A DNA stretch of 64,000 nt from Polytrichum commune (GCA_950295325.1 OX485805.1:51670758-51734757), one strand, 5' to 3'. Numbered from the stretch's first letter, positions 1-13,644 are shown. The notes: generated by a model not told the origin, from the letters alone. Program-made: numbers and translations.

Positions 1-45
1 CGAATTCAAAGGTGTTTAAATATTATAAATATTATATTAGTTGAT

Positions 46-362
46 AGTTAATTATATATATATATATATATATATATTAATATGTATAATATGTATATAA
101 TATATGTACCATATAATATATATATGTATGTATATATGTATATATATGTCTGTATATATGTATATATATGTCTGTATATATGTATATATATATATGTCTG
201 TATATATGTCTGTATATATGTATATATATGTCTGTATATATGTATGTATATGTATGTATGTATATATGTATATATATAATATATGTAACATATATGTAAC
301 ATATATGTATACAATATATGTAACATGTGTGTATATAATATATAATATATAAATATGTATAC
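46..362. repeat. AT-rich microsatellite (TATATG/TATA type)
   Basis: Almost pure alternation of TATATGTA, TATATA and GTCTGTATATATG units. Open frames across it encode only Tyr/Ile/Thr strings and are not genes. Confidence 0.9.
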
Positions 363-379
363 ATTTACAGTAAATATAT

Positions 380-628
380 ACAGTATATATTTACTGTAAT
401 TATATACATTATATATTTACTGTAATTATATACATTATATATTTACTGTAATTATATACAGTATATATTTACTGTAATTATATACATTATATATTTACTG
501 TAATTATATACAGTATATATTTACTGTAATTATATACTGTATATATACTGTAATTATATACTGTATATATTTACTGTAATTATATACTGTAATTATATAC
601 TGTATATATTTACTGTAAATATATACAT
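380..628. repeat. 26-bp palindromic tandem repeat
   Basis: About nine imperfect copies of a unit containing TTACTGTAATTATATACA, recurring every 26 bp (for example at 391, 417, 443 and 469). Each unit contains inverted arms ACTGTA and TACAGT around an AT core, so the array can form many cruciforms. Some units are shortened near 540-600. Confidence 0.85.
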
Positions 629-701
629 CAAGTAGGTAGTAAAGAGAAATTAGTGGCCTTATTCTAGAAAGGTTTAAAACACTCCGTTTATATAATGTGT
701 G

Positions 702-905
702 ATGTGATGACCTAGTGGTTAAGGCACATGTGTGGGTATCACTAGGTGCAAGGTTCGATTCCCGTGGCCGGCACCTTCGGCCTTGGCCTTGCCACCTATG
801 TGAGTGGTAGGTAGTCTATACTTGTAGGTGAGGTATATGTTGAGGGTTACTTGGGAGGGGTTAGGAATTGCAGATCTTACATTTATTTATTTTTTATTTT
901 TTAAT
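702..905 (+). mobile_element. tRNA-derived SINE
   Basis: A tRNA-like head carries an A box (TAGTGGTTAAGG, 713-724) and a B box (GGTTCGATTCC, 752-762) at normal Pol III spacing. It is followed by a tRNA-unrelated body and a T-rich tail near 885-905. The head does not fold into a complete tRNA with matching acceptor ends, so this is a SINE and not a tRNA gene. Ends are approximate and no target duplication was identified. Confidence 0.65.
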
Positions 906-906
906 G

Positions 907-944
<38 letters not shown>

Positions 945-1358
945 AGTTTTTTTTAAAAAATATTTTTGTGACCATATCAACAGAAAAAATCAACAAAATT
1001 GTGTTACATCATGTCCAGGTCAACGCGTCCTAAGTAACAACCGCGACCAACGCCTTTCTGTTGATCCGGACGCAAAATTTTCTACTAGTGTGGGGATGTC
1101 ATTTTCATTTTGCCACCAGTCAAGACTGGAATTCCAGATGCTTGTGGCAAAGCGATAGATGGCATGAACAAGATTTACGATGGGCATGCCTGGTGCAGAA
1201 CCAAAACAACAAACATTCATAATGAATTTGGTTTGATTTTTCGGAGGTCTTCATGTGTTGGTCATCTCCAATGCCCTAACGACTCATGTGAGTATCTTTC
1301 ACGAAATGGTGGAGTTCGCAACTCTACCGAATAGATCGGAATTACACCCACTATTTTC

Positions 1359-3320
1359 ATGGTTGGTACTGAACCACCAGAGAAATCTAAGGTTCAATGC
1401 AAGGTTTGTCATGCCACTCCTATATGTCTTGATGTTTGCTATGCAAAAATTATATACGTCCATTCACAATCGTCAAGCATGTCGCGTGTTTGTATCCATT
1501 TGGATGTTCATAACCACCATGTGTCTATGGGAGTGTGTCGTGAATCACTAGACATGGCTTATCAATATGTGGCAAACGAGGTGGCTAAAACTCCAACTGC
1601 AAAAAACTCAGCTATTGTTATGACTGCCAGTAAACAATTTTTGGCAGATTACCTCCTCAAATTCCCTCTCCTAGGAGAAAAAAACCATCTTCATGGAGCA
1701 TCCTTGGAGGTGGTAATGGATAAATTCTCTACTTTGGCTTCCCCTAACTGTAGGAACTTCGTGGCGGGTTCAAAGCGTTTCATTCGTAGTGGAATGGGTT
1801 CCTTGGATAGCATCATGGAGCTGAAAAACCACTCTGGATTAAAATATGTGCATGATAGTCGGTTTCTACGGCAATCCAAAGATAAGGTCTTTATGTTCAA
1901 GATGTCAGTGGATCTTGCTGGAAGCGGAGTCGATTTGGTGAAGTGCATGCAGTGTGAAGGAGACATGGAAAATTCGTGGATCATGTTTGATCATGTGAAG
2001 CGCTTACGAGACTGGACTACAATGGCGTGTCATATCTACGAGAACAAACATTGCAAGGTTTTCACAATAACGTGCTGTGATATGCAATCGGAGGATGCTC
2101 GGGCGCAGACCATTTTTTGGAAAAATTTAAATGATATTATGTTGGAGAATGGTGTTCCCAATGTCAATTTCAAAGGATTCATGGCGGACAGTGCCCAGGC
2201 AAATCGGATTGTTGTGAAGAAGATGTATGGTGATGGTGATCCATCCGTCCCTCTTGAAGGTCGCGAGCGTACATGTCATTTCCATTGATCTACCAATTTG
2301 GATAAAATAACACAAAAACACATCCGACCTTCTTTGCAACATGAACACAAACAACTTTGTAAAGACTACAAGGACGCCAAGAGTTTGGAGGACGCCGACA
2401 TCAAATACCATGTCATACGGACATGGTGGTTGTCATCAGGGGCAACCACCGAGGAGGGCATGTACAGCTTGTCAAAATGGTTGAGATTTTGGCATTATCG
2501 ATATAGACAATGGGGAGGTCACATGCTCATTGTAAGTTTCTTCTCATACACAAATGACTCTCCTCTATTATTGATGAAAGTTGTTGTGTCACTTCATTTT
2601 TTGAACTGAAATTATCTCCAATATGTACTACATGATCTGACTTTGGAACAACATGCTGAGATGCCAACTTGCAACCTAGCAGAAACAGTACATAACAAGT
2701 GGTTGCAACAATCTGGGAACAAAATGACATGCTTGTACGAGGCAACCGTAGATGACATGATACGCGCATTCATGCAGATCGCAAATTATCGTTCTTGGCT
2801 CAAAGGGGGTTCTTCAGGGAAAGGGCTAGATCAAGCATCATTGAAGCTCAAAGCTGCAGCGCACACTGGTGATCCCAAGCTCCTTGCAGAGGCAATGAGG
2901 TCATACCCTGGGGCAGAGGATCTTAATACAAGGAATTGAGCACTGGAGGGCTCTAAGTTGTTTGGATCAACTAAGAGGAAATTAGACTTACCGCATGGAT
3001 CTGAGTATGATTCACATTGTCCCGACAAACTGAACTACTCCATCCCTCACCCTAATACAAGGTCAACAAGGGCACACATAGATGAATCATTCAAGCATGA
3101 TGAAATTTGGTGTCTCACACCACTAATGTGTTGGAGTCAGAGTGTCCCAAATCCCAATGGTGTATTTCGTGATTGCCTTATCCGTCCAAGAAAAAATGTT
3201 AGGCATTGCAAGCAAATATTGGACACTCGGGGAGTTCACTGCGATAATATTAGAAAACAACGTGCGGGAAAATATAGGGTAATTTATATTCACAAAAGGA
3301 AAAACTTAGAATTTTCTTAG
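1359..3320 (+). pseudogene. Mutator-like (MULE) transposase relic, catalytic part
   Basis: An open stretch of 309 codons (1359-2288) is followed, after an in-frame TGA that sits where a Trp is expected (motif CHFH then stop, 2287-2289), by continuing homology-like sequence in shifted frames at 2298-2609, 2643-2939 and 2958-3320. A zinc-knuckle-like CKVC..C pattern lies near the start, and the motif FMADSAQAN resembles the second catalytic Asp region of MULE-type transposases. Several stops and frame changes show it is dead. It probably belongs with the SWIM-finger segment at 4171-5001. Family assignment rests on overall architecture and is moderately uncertain. Confidence 0.55.
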
Positions 3321-4170
3321 AAGTAATATAGGTGAGTATGTATGATAAAATTTGTATTATAAATAATATAGGATTGATACAAATAACGCATATTTTTAAA
3401 ATATTTGTAAAAATATACCATAGGATTTAAGGATCTTAGGTTTTTTTTTGAAATAGGGTGTCCTTTGTGTTCAGAGGCAGGAAGATTTTGGATGAAAAAC
3501 TACGTCGATTCAGTTGAAAAAATGGGATGAAAGATTGATGAGGGCGGATAACGGATTCCTAGGTTTAGGATTAAAGGCATGCATTATTTGTTGATTATAT
3601 ACTAGTGTTCTTAAAAGCTAGGAATTGTTTTGCAAGACGAACATGACATCTTTCATTTGCTATGAACAGTTTTGCTAGTATTTTTTAATGCTAGAAACAA
3701 TTTCTCAAGATAAATTAGAGGAGTTTTGGTTGGTCTTGTGTCTATCTACTTCAAGCAAGATGTTGTAGTATTAACTCTATACCCTTCTACATTATTGCAT
3801 GGACCCTATTTTTTCTTGCTTTGTTGTTGGTGTTTTAATTGTTTTACACTCAGTACCGTTGTGTTTAATTGTGCGTGTAACTTGATTGAGGAACATGGGT
3901 TGATTTTGTTGTTTGAAACTGTTTATGAACACTCTTAATGTAAAACCTTGTTGTGCCTTGGATTTTGGTGACTTAGTACTTTGAATGCTCTTAAACCCTT
4001 TGGAGCAAAATCAAATAATTATAATGAACATACCTAGCTTAAAATTAGAGCTTCATCAAATTTAAAAGTAATTATAGGGTCATTTTAAAAACAAGAAATT
4101 AGCAAATTATATAATACTACGGTACAAAAAATTAAGGATGGATAATTAAATACCCCTTGAATAAATACCC
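3321..4170. other. Non-coding spacer inside transposase relic
   Basis: AT-rich sequence with no supported gene. It separates the catalytic-like and SWIM-like parts of the transposase relic and could be an old intron, a later insertion or a decayed coding segment. Confidence 0.4.
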
Positions 4171-5001
4171 TTGTCACGCACGTGTATACATATATACATG
4201 TCTAGTGAACTCCCCGAGATTGGACATCCATGTAGGGCTAAAGTTGGGCAAAGTACACATGGCACACATGCACCAACTTACACAGGGATGAAGAAGGAAT
4301 ATCGTTCCAACAACCACGTTCCTTCAATTTTTTGGTTTTGTGCAGATGACATTAATCGATGTGTGAAGGGGAGCAAGAAAAAATGGGTGTTTGATTGGCC
4401 AAATCTCCCTAAGGTGTGGCCGGTGAAGGTTGGTACAAACCTTACACAAGAAGAGGTGTTTGCATTGGAAAATGTTGGGTTTCAACTGCAACAGAAAAAT
4501 GCATTGTCACCACGTCGTCGATTGAGAACAATGACAAACCTCCCCATCCCTCGCTCACATTTTTGTGTTCCTCCAAACCCATATGCGCATCCAAACACAT
4601 GATTTTCCAAGGCAGTTCGGCGGAATATGGCAACACCATTACCATAGCACAAGAATAAATAGGAGAGCGCATTACACATGGATGGGTATTATGTGGTTGG
4701 TGTGACTCCCATTCCCCTACCCTGGATACGGATGCATCATAACCATAGTTTCCAAAGAGGAGAAGACATACCTTGTCTCCATTGCAGATATTCCACAATG
4801 CACTTGCCCAGACTTTGCAAAAATGTTGTCTTTGGCAGTGGGAAAGAGGGGTCAGTGGGTTTCATGCAAACACTTATATTATGTGTTCAGGTATTTGTGC
4901 AAGGTTGACTACGCCACTGATAAGTTCATTCATGCACCAACATTTAGCTACAATGAGGTAATGCGTCTTCTTGAGCTCGCGGGTGTTGCAGAAGAGGCGT
5001 A
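4171..5001 (+). pseudogene. SWIM zinc finger segment of the MULE-type transposase relic
   Basis: The frame at 4171-4602 reads through a region rich in Trp and Lys. After a frame change, the frame from about 4721 to 5001 encodes an SWIM-type signature: CTCPDF (Cys-x-Cys, from 4799) followed after about 20 residues by SCKHL (Cys-x-His), then an Ala/Glu-rich end and TAG at 4999-5001. SWIM fingers of the CxC...CxH type are typical C-terminal domains of MULE/FAR1-type transposases. The signature is intact but the open frames on either side are disrupted, so this is a relic. Confidence 0.6.
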
Positions 5002-5413
5002 GTGGCATAGGGGTGAAGGGCAGGGACGCAATTATTCCTCACTTTTACCTCTATGGAAATATATGTTTAAATCCATATGAAATGTATGTAGTGCAAACTA
5101 ATGGTGCAACTAAATAGTCGTTTGACACATTAAACTGCTTGACATTTCAATAAAAAGCCTATCACCGTGGATTGGCAAACTTCTTAAAATCCATGGTAAT
5201 AGGGCCAAGTTCAATATTTTGTTGGCCCACAATGTTGTTTTCATAATATATAATCCAACTATATTGGAATGTTTTTCTTTAAAATCCTATTATTGGTCAT
5301 TTTGTTGATCACTGCTCACATGTTACTGCTCACTGCTCACTGCTCACCGCTCACATGCTAGCTTCCCTCTCCTGAAGCTTATATAAGAGAGTTTAAAAAG
5401 GCTTGCATGGTGA

Positions 5414-5923
5414 ATGGGGACAGAGATGAGGCCACTTGGCTTTAGCTTTTTTCTTGATTTCCTTGAAGAAGTCGTTAGTCATTGGTATGAGCAACAATCA
5501 CCAAGTGTCAAGTCTAGTTGGGAAGTTTTAATAAAAATGTTCATTGCCAAGTTTCAATCCAAGGAAAGTTTTTTAAGCCTACTAGGCTCTTTAGGCAATG
5601 TCTGCCGATCTCCCGGAAAAAGTGTGCGTTCATATAGTGAAAGGGTACAAAAACTACAATCCAACATCAAGAAGAGTGTCTTGAGAACAAGCATGGTTGG
5701 CACAAGTAGTGTACCTACATATCTATCAGCGACATTGTTGGGAATTGACAACCTTGTTTTGAAGAGTTTTGTATACGACTTACTGCTAGCATTGCAAGAA
5801 GGGTCGCGTTCACAGATCCCCCAACATTTGACGAAGCTTTGGCTCTTGCTCAATGCACAGAGGACAACCTATTGTGCATGGCGCAACCACCAATCAACTT
5901 ACTTCATTCAGTTGGACCATTAA
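5414..5923 (+). pseudogene. Retrotransposon gag-like fragment
   Basis: A 169-codon open stretch. Around residues 20-85 the pattern WYEQQSPS...SWEVLIKMFIAKF...SVRSYSERVQKL matches the usual Retrotrans_gag layout (Trp-Tyr, then Trp-x-x-hydrophobic, then a Phe and a later Tyr-x-x-Arg/Lys helix). No zinc knuckle, protease or polymerase follows; downstream DNA is AT-rich and stop-filled. It is unrelated in sequence to the intact element at 35-45 kb as far as I can see. Probably a decayed Ty3/gypsy piece. Confidence 0.5.
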
Positions 5924-8900
5924 CCACAACTCCACCCATCCATCCACAACACATAATCATGATGCCAATAGCTAGGGCTCCAGTGTAGTAAACAATTGCC
6001 AAAGATTATTGTTTCACAAAGAGGTTTTGCAAATCATTTTGAGACCTCCAGTGGGTGGGCATTTAGGAGTACAAGGTAATTGATGTGAATAGTATGGTGG
6101 TCTAGAAAGGTCATTTATTTAGTGAATGGATTTGAAGTTTTAAATGGGTAGGCCCCAATCTTTAAAAAAATTGTAATTAAATTTTTTTATATCTCTAAAA
6201 ATGAAAGCTCCATATGGGAGCAAGTGGGTGCATCAGTATTAACTAACATGAATATTTTTAAAGCACTAGCACTAGATATTGTTGAACCATTTAAGACCTC
6301 TCATCCAACATTTTTTATACGAATGACAAGTGGATACTTTAGCCATTACAACTCCTTACCTAGCTCTTCCTCCAACCTTCATGATTTTTCTTTCCCTCTT
6401 TGAAGTCTCGCTCCTACTCTTGGAATTGCTCTTTATGGTGGCCTTCCTCTTAGATTTGCTTGCATTCGTAGTGTTGTTCTTATATTTGCATTGATAGCAG
6501 AGTTTTTGTTCTTAGATTTGGATGTACAATAAGGTTTATGTTCTTAGTTTTTAGAACATAATAAAATATTGCACTTAGATTTGTATAGATGATATGGTTT
6601 TACTCTTAGGTTTGTTTATGAGAGAAGTTAGTAGGATTTGCTCACATACTTTTGTTTATGAGCATTGCTAGAGTTGTCATACCCAACCAGCTAACTTGTG
6701 TTGTTGGTGATGTAGGTACATAAACAACTCAAGAGTCAACGTACAGTGCTCATCAGTTGAGGGAACAAATACACTAGAAAACACAATCAATGAAAGCTTG
6801 GAAAATTTCTCAATTTTCATATTTAGTCCAATTTGCAAGATTGATTTACCTATGAATATCCAAATTTGACGACACCTAACATATTAATCCATGTATGCCT
6901 AAGAGGGCCTAATGTGCCAAACTACATGTGTATATTGTTTGGTATGTCAACTTAATTTTTTTTATGATTATTTGGTAATTTGACATGTGAGTGATATAAA
7001 TATTTTGAATTTGTAGGAATTTCATCATGTGAATTGGACCGTTTTTGAGACATGTGGAATTTTTTGGCCTTTGGTTGATTGGACCTAGCTCCCATGTTTT
7101 GGCAATTCAAACATGCCTACTAGTTTGTTCAGGTACTTCAAATCCTTAATTTAGTTTGAACAATCGTTTTTTAGGCCTAAGCCATGTGCACGAGTTACCC
7201 AATCGCCAACCCCAAAAAAACATAGTTTTCTATGTTCTTGGCCATATTTGTCTTGACATTAACTATTTTTGCTTCAAAAAAATTATTTGAATTATTATAG
7301 TTGCATTTAATATTTGGCTCTTGAGCTAATTTTCTAAAGTGTGTTTTTGAAACACCTAAGATAATCACCACAATGTCTAGACTGCAGTGTGCAAGGCTTC
7401 CCATAATTTGAAAATGTGACCATTTGTGAGCATAAAGGTTGCATGCAATAGGCTTTTGAATGAAATTTCCAATGGTATAGAGCTTATTTTGATCAATGCT
7501 TATATGATATGCAATTCAATAACAAAACATGGCTAAAAGCAATCACTTTTTAAGATACCCTATCATTTACCTTTATAATATCCCAAGTGGATACACTTGA
7601 ACGGTTGTTGTCTTTTGAGTTATTCATCACTTACAATGACTAACCATCCACACGATTTGATACAAAATTGGAGTGACAATTGTGGAGAAACAAATCCTCA
7701 AAGTTTATTGTGTCTCGGAATGGACTTTAAGGTGTCTTTGGGACTTCCAACGGGTAGGCAATTGGGAATTATAATATAAACAAATATATATACACCAATT
7801 CCAATCAACAAAATCCACAAAAAAGAACATGCATTATGGCACATTCGAGCTCCTTGGACATTTAAGGGTTAAGAATGACCACTATGTAGACTTGAATAAT
7901 ATTTCAATTAACTAGTATTAAGCTAATTATGGAATTTTTTTGGCCACATCTAGATTAAATTGTCACCATATGTTTTCATTAATATCTCTCGATGATGCCA
8001 AATATTTACTCACATCTTGTTCATGGTCTTCTAATATATAGTCACCTACATAATGACTACACGGTGAGTACAAATAACAACACTTGAAACACAAGTGTTC
8101 ACATCACAAATGTTCACATCTCCAAAAATTGCCTGCTTATTTCCAAACCCAACAAAAGTTTGGAATGATCCGAATACTAGTTAGTTCAAACTTCTAGAAT
8201 CTTGGAATCTTGTCTAGTTCCAAGTTTAACGTTATTTGAAGAAGATATTTCGTGATGTCAACTCTTTTGTTCCCACCATCGAGAAGACTTTTGTAAATCT
8301 TACATTAATTGCAAGGTCAAAAGAACTCACACCTTCCCCAAACCTTAAAAGTTTGAGGGAGATATTTTTCAATGTGAACTTTTTGTGTTGCCACATACAT
8401 CATATATCTTCCAAAATATCTTCGGACTTTGAACTACACTGACTTTTAGCAAGGCGGGGTCAAAAAAACACACGTTTTTTTTAAGCCACATGGTTCAATG
8501 AAGATAGTTTTGATCGGGATGACCTTTTTAGTGTGTTAGGTTTTTGTGTTGCCACCTACACAATGTTTCCAACCCAATCTATAACCTATAATGTAGGTCA
8601 AGTATCATATGGTCCACTTAAATTTTGGCATACCACAATAATCTTTGTCAATGTAATTTTTTTTAATCCACGTAATCTTGAGGCCACAATATCATATGCT
8701 CAAAATTATATGTACGGATTCAATTTTTTATTTTTTTATAAACACGGCAATCTATAGGTTGAAATGATGAAGATTTCACCAAATATATAAATAAGTTGTT
8801 AGAGTTTTGATCATTTGACTCCAAGGGAGGGGGGGGGGGGGAGGGTTAATGTATAATTTTACTACTATATGTGTGCAACGTGTTATTCAAGGGGGACTTT

Positions 8901-9244
8901 TTCCTCCAGTGTTTTTTAGACTCCGTAATCTTACGTAATTGTGGAAGATGAAGTAATGTAGAGGGGGGGGGGGTTTATTTTGTACTTCCCACATTGTAGA
9001 ATCTCTTAACCCTTTATTTTTCCCTTCGAAACAACAAGTGTTACAATACAAGTAGTGCTCCAAATGTAATCCCCCGTGTTTACAAGATGACAAATGGACG
9101 TGACTAGGTTCTTATAACAAAGCACCTAGAACCCCACAAGTGTTGACAAATACTGAGGCATCACCACAACACTACTCAGCTAATGAGTTGTGTTCGACTA
9201 CCCTAGCTTCAGATTCAGTTGAAAGCACTAGGATTCCGGCATCC
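5924..9244. other. Intergenic, no gene recognised
   Basis: AT-rich DNA with many stops in all frames. It contains two G homopolymers (about 8829-8840 and 8963-8971). The stretch 8240-8660 resembles 46880-47090, indicating an old dispersed repeat. Confidence 0.6.
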
Positions 9245-9552
9245 GGAAGCTTTATTCTTGAATCTACTACGGGACCCAAGAACACCACTCATTAGTTGAG
9301 TAACGTTATGACAAGTGAACTATACCGAACAATGTTAAGTCCAAAATTGAAACAATTTCATTAAGTGGTATCTATTGTCAATATAATTAGCACACATCGG
9401 AAGCTTTATTCTTGAATCTACTACGGGACCCAAGAACACCACTCATTAGTTGAGTAACGTTATGACAAGTGAACTATACCGAACAATGTTAAGTCCAAAA
9501 TTGAAACAATTTCATTAAGTGGTATCTATTGTCAATATAATTAGCACACATC
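9245..9552. repeat. Perfect 154-bp tandem duplication
   Basis: Units 9245-9398 and 9399-9552 read identically, starting GGAAGCTTTATTC and ending GCACACATC. Identity implies a very recent event. No coding content seen. Confidence 0.95.
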
Positions 9553-10471
9553 GTGCCAATTGTAGATGTGGTCCAAGCTAAATGCATGAACAACCTCATC
9601 ATACAACTCGTTCAAAGACACGGCTACATCAATCTAGCCGCGAACCATCTCCTAAACATGGTCGAGTTGCCAACCAACACACCTTCATGGAACACCCAAC
9701 CATAACCATTGCAAAATAATGGGCTTGAGAGCAAGAGAACCACATATTCAGATGGTAAACATGACTACGTGAGTTATTTTTTTATTTATTCACCACAAAC
9801 TCATTGAGATTATTGAAATCTTCGTTGTTCATGTGTAATTTTTTTTTAAAGGTTGTAAGATGAAGCCATTGTGGAGATGATAGTCTCTATCAACCCAAAC
9901 TCAACTAGAAAGATCGTACTTCAATCTCAATTTGCTAGTACTTAAAAACCAACAACCTTCATCAACACCATTAGTAACCTTCCGACAACATCCTCTATCC
10001 CTAAGGTGTTTTTCCTAATCGACCTCATGACAATTACATAAAGGGTGGTTCGTCCTCAAGCTCAATGTTATTAGGACATGGTGTGACGTTCGGTGGTTTA
10101 CATGTTGGAGTTCCGGACATGAGTCAATCTATTCATTGACAAGAAGGGGTTGTTGTTGAGTTAGTTGACCATAGCGTTTTTAATGAATCACGTTTCTTGA
10201 GTAATCAATGGCACAGACAATGTTTTTCCAATTATTTTTTTCTGGCACATGTAATATTTCCTCGTGGTTGTCCACCATATTTCAAGATAACACTAGACGC
10301 TTGTTCTTCAATTGTCACTATGGGATCAATTTAAGCACCTACATCACCATGTCTAGTTGTTTTTGGGGGTCCAAACCTTCAAACACTATTTATGTTTCAA
10401 CTTGCATTGTTTGTAATAGCATCTCACAGTTGCCATCATGTCTTACAACAAGAGTTTTTGAGAGGATAAAG

Positions 10472-10509
<38 letters not shown>

Positions 10510-11530
10510 CAACTTTCTCAATACCTATGGCTTGTCGAATCAAAATTTCATCATGTGTGAGTGAACTCAACACCATATTCACGACTTGTCCACTGAGCTT
10601 CATGCAATCATTCTTTCATGGCGTGCGTAACCATTTCTTATGTTGCCATTGGATTGTAGTCGGAGAGGTCGGCCATTTCTAATTCAGTCAGTAGCAGGTG
10701 CAATTTGGACCAAATGTTTCCATTATGTTATGGGCATGCCCAAAACCCAACCTGTTTGGTATATACTCCATCATTGACAATTGATTCACAATATTGGTGC
10801 ATCAAACGATCTTGGGAAAATTGTATGCACACTCCATCCCCACCATTCCATCGACCATGGAAAAGAAACTCTCACACAAGTTGCTCCCCGTCAAATGCAA
10901 AGGTGTCGGCAAATGTGGATATCGATTCTTGAACAATACAAGAGGACAATGAAATGGCAAAGACATATGTATGTCTAAACAACATTTTTGGCTAACGAAT
11001 GAAGTTTGAGCAGTTGATTTCACATAGTTCCCAAGTACCTTTCATTGAAAAAGAATGTCACCTTGGAAGCAAGGACCAACTTATTACAAAGGTCACAAGT
11101 TGTTGATACAAATATACCACTATAATCGGAACATATCTGCAAGTAGAGTTCAATACCCAATGTTCTTCCATCATGACAATAAACAAGTTCCCTCAAACTT
11201 TTCAAACAATTTCTTACCTTTTGTTGGCACATTCTTTGGGCTAAAGCCCAATTTTGCCGTTCTTTGCACTTATGATAGTTTTCTCACATGCCATGTGCAA
11301 AATTATTATAGAGTATCCCACGATATTCTAGACAACACATATCTCCACTTAATTGTAAAACACGGATAGAGTTGTCCAAAGAATTATGAGCTTCTCTCCA
11401 TCATGTATAACATTTTAGTCACCCAAGTTTTAAATGACACCATTCAAATCAATCGATGTATTTAGCTACCACCCATCCCATGGAATCCTAAATGTGGTCC
11501 CACTTTCAATGAGATATTTTTCCAACATAA
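9553..11530. other. Intergenic, no gene recognised
   Basis: No supported coding sequence. A (TA)n microsatellite lies at about 10476-10505. The 118- and 104-codon open stretches here show no recognisable domain and have low-complexity or Cys/His-random composition. Confidence 0.5.
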
Positions 11531-11865
11531 GTTATCACAAACGAGCTAGACCCACGCGTTAGGCTCAACCGCTATTGTATTGCTGGCGGGGCTTAAAAAG
11601 CCATCCCAGGGCAAAATAACTTGGGTATATTGCAATCCAACTTTCAAATCCTTTAAAAAAACAATCAATTATAAATACCTCACAATCTTTAACTAAATAA
11701 AATCTCAACTTGAACCATTTCTATGTAAAGCCTTGTGTATTGTGAGATGTTTTGATCATGGGACCCATGATTTATGAAGCTCATATAGAGTGAACATGTG
11801 AGAAATATGTTGAGACTACTCCCATCTAAAATAATGATACCTGATTTAGCACCCTTGTGTGTTAG
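11531..11865. repeat. Dispersed repeat, partner at 45590-45905
   Basis: Shares long diverged blocks with 45590-45905, such as TTCTATGTAAAGC, TATGAAGCTCATATAGA, GAGACTACTCCC and GATTTAGCACCC in the same order. Family not recognised; non-coding. Confidence 0.75.
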
Positions 11866-12628
11866 CATTTAGTGTACATTGTGTATTCATGCTTCAATGC
11901 AACAAAAAAAAAATTGTTGTGTAAATTTGATGGGTACAAAGTTAAAGAACATGGAAGACAAATGAAGGAACAGTGACATACCTCAATGAGTGTAGTTTGC
12001 TCCAAACAAATGAAGAAAACGGAATGAATGGTAGTGGTATATTGGTTGGTTCATTATATTAGCAACAACTTGTACTGTAACACTAAAAAAAAAACACCGG
12101 ACCAAAAAACACGTTAACAAAAAATACATGCAAGCAAGAAATACACTTTCTTTTACAACCCGAGAAAGTATAGCCGACCTTTCAAAAGGCATCATCTACA
12201 TTAGATTCCCTCCGGCCTCTCACACGCATGAAGACCTATTGTATAGTATAACTGCAGAAGCCATAAATGATGACCCAAGTCTCTTAAAACTAATTTTTTA
12301 TGAAGTTGGACCATGAAAGTCGGACATGAACTCGGACCATTGACAAAGGCCATCTTCCATGATCCAACTTCATGGTCCATAGTGTAAACCGGCCCTAAAT
12401 GGCTCTACCCCAAGACCTTTAAAAAGCCTACACACGTTCCTTGTGCCGGCTTCCATACTTGTTCATGTGCTTGTTGCCTCATCCCTCCATTAGCTAGTAC
12501 ATGATGACAATAACTTCCAAATTCGGGAGGCAATTGTTGCATGCATTGTGTCCACGTGAACCCCACCAACTTGGCTAACCTAAAGCCCCCACCCTCCCAA
12601 CCAATCACAAGAATTTTAAAATGTAAGG

Positions 12629-13563
12629 TATGCCTTTTTCCCGCTTGACTTTAGCTAAGCCTAAAAGTTGGTTCTAAGAACATAGCCTTCACACCATCGA
12701 CATTATCTAGTCCTGAGCCTAGTTGGCAAATGATGTGGCATGGTTTAAAAGTGGAGGTTTCAAAGCCTCGAGTGCCAACCCTCCCTCCCATCGGTACCTA
12801 GACATGAGGCGAAAATGTAGGACCTTTAAAAGTGTCGCCTCCCACTCTTGTGATTGGTTGCTTTTAACCTTAGCTATGAGGGCACGAGGAGCTTCGTTAA
12901 CAAGAAAACGGTAGAACTCTGTCCTTTGCTACAACTGTAGATGTCTACTTTGCTCATGCCAGTCCATGGCTATTTACCATACCAAACCTTTCTTGGATTT
13001 TGTGCACCTTCTTCTCAAATGCAGGTCAAGGACTAAATCTACTCATTTATCACCCGAAATTTTAAATACAAATAATTAACAACTGCCAAAATAACTATAG
13101 TCAACTAGATTTCTTTCAATACATTTTAGGGAGCAACTAAAGTTAATTAGATATATAAAATTATAGTTAGCATCCACATTAAATCAACTGGACAAAAAAT
13201 AGAAAGAACAAGTAACATCCAAGTGTGAATGCAAAGTGGTTAGGAAATCTGCTCTTGAAACAGAGAAGTTGATGCATAGTCTGTGTCCTACAAACTGAGC
13301 CAACAAAAACCGATGGTAAGATAGATGAGTAGTAAGGAATTTGGGAATGGGACAAAAACTTTCCAACATGTCATTGCTTGGTACATAAAACAATGAACAT
13401 GTGCCAAAACTACTACTCAATTAGAATCTACTCGAAAACCTCCAGAACAAGTTCTTTTAGGTGCATTGAAATAGTCAGATGCCTCCGTTATAACCGAGAG
13501 AACTTTACCAGGTTTTTAGGAAAGACTTTGGTTATTTGGTAAAGTCAGGTGGGAAGGGAGCCA
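12629..13563. mobile_element. TIR element (ATGCCCCCTTCCCACCTGAC family), copy 1
   Basis: The left end (TATGCCTTTTTCCCGCTTGACTTTAGC) and right end (AAAGTCAGGTGGGAAGGGA, near 13540) are inverted versions of the family terminus seen at 19722, 59870 and 60393. Internal blocks around 'CATCGACATTATCTAG' and 'GGGATGGGACAAAAAC' match the other copies. Relative to them it carries about 400 bp extra between roughly 12905 and 13300, so another insertion probably sits inside. No transposase; non-autonomous. Confidence 0.7.
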
Positions 13564-13644
13564 ATAGACTGGTGGTAATCCAACATTTGGCCTTGCAGTC
13601 TATTCCACGGTCCCCCCCCCCCCCCCCCCCCCTTGATTGTTGGA

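Noticed and set aside
48-364. Several open frames of 65-95 codons on both strands
   Set aside because: They are translations of a TA/TG microsatellite (Tyr-Ile-Thr strings) and cannot be genes.
711-775. A possible functional tRNA gene
   Set aside because: A and B boxes are present, but acceptor ends do not pair and a SINE-type body follows.
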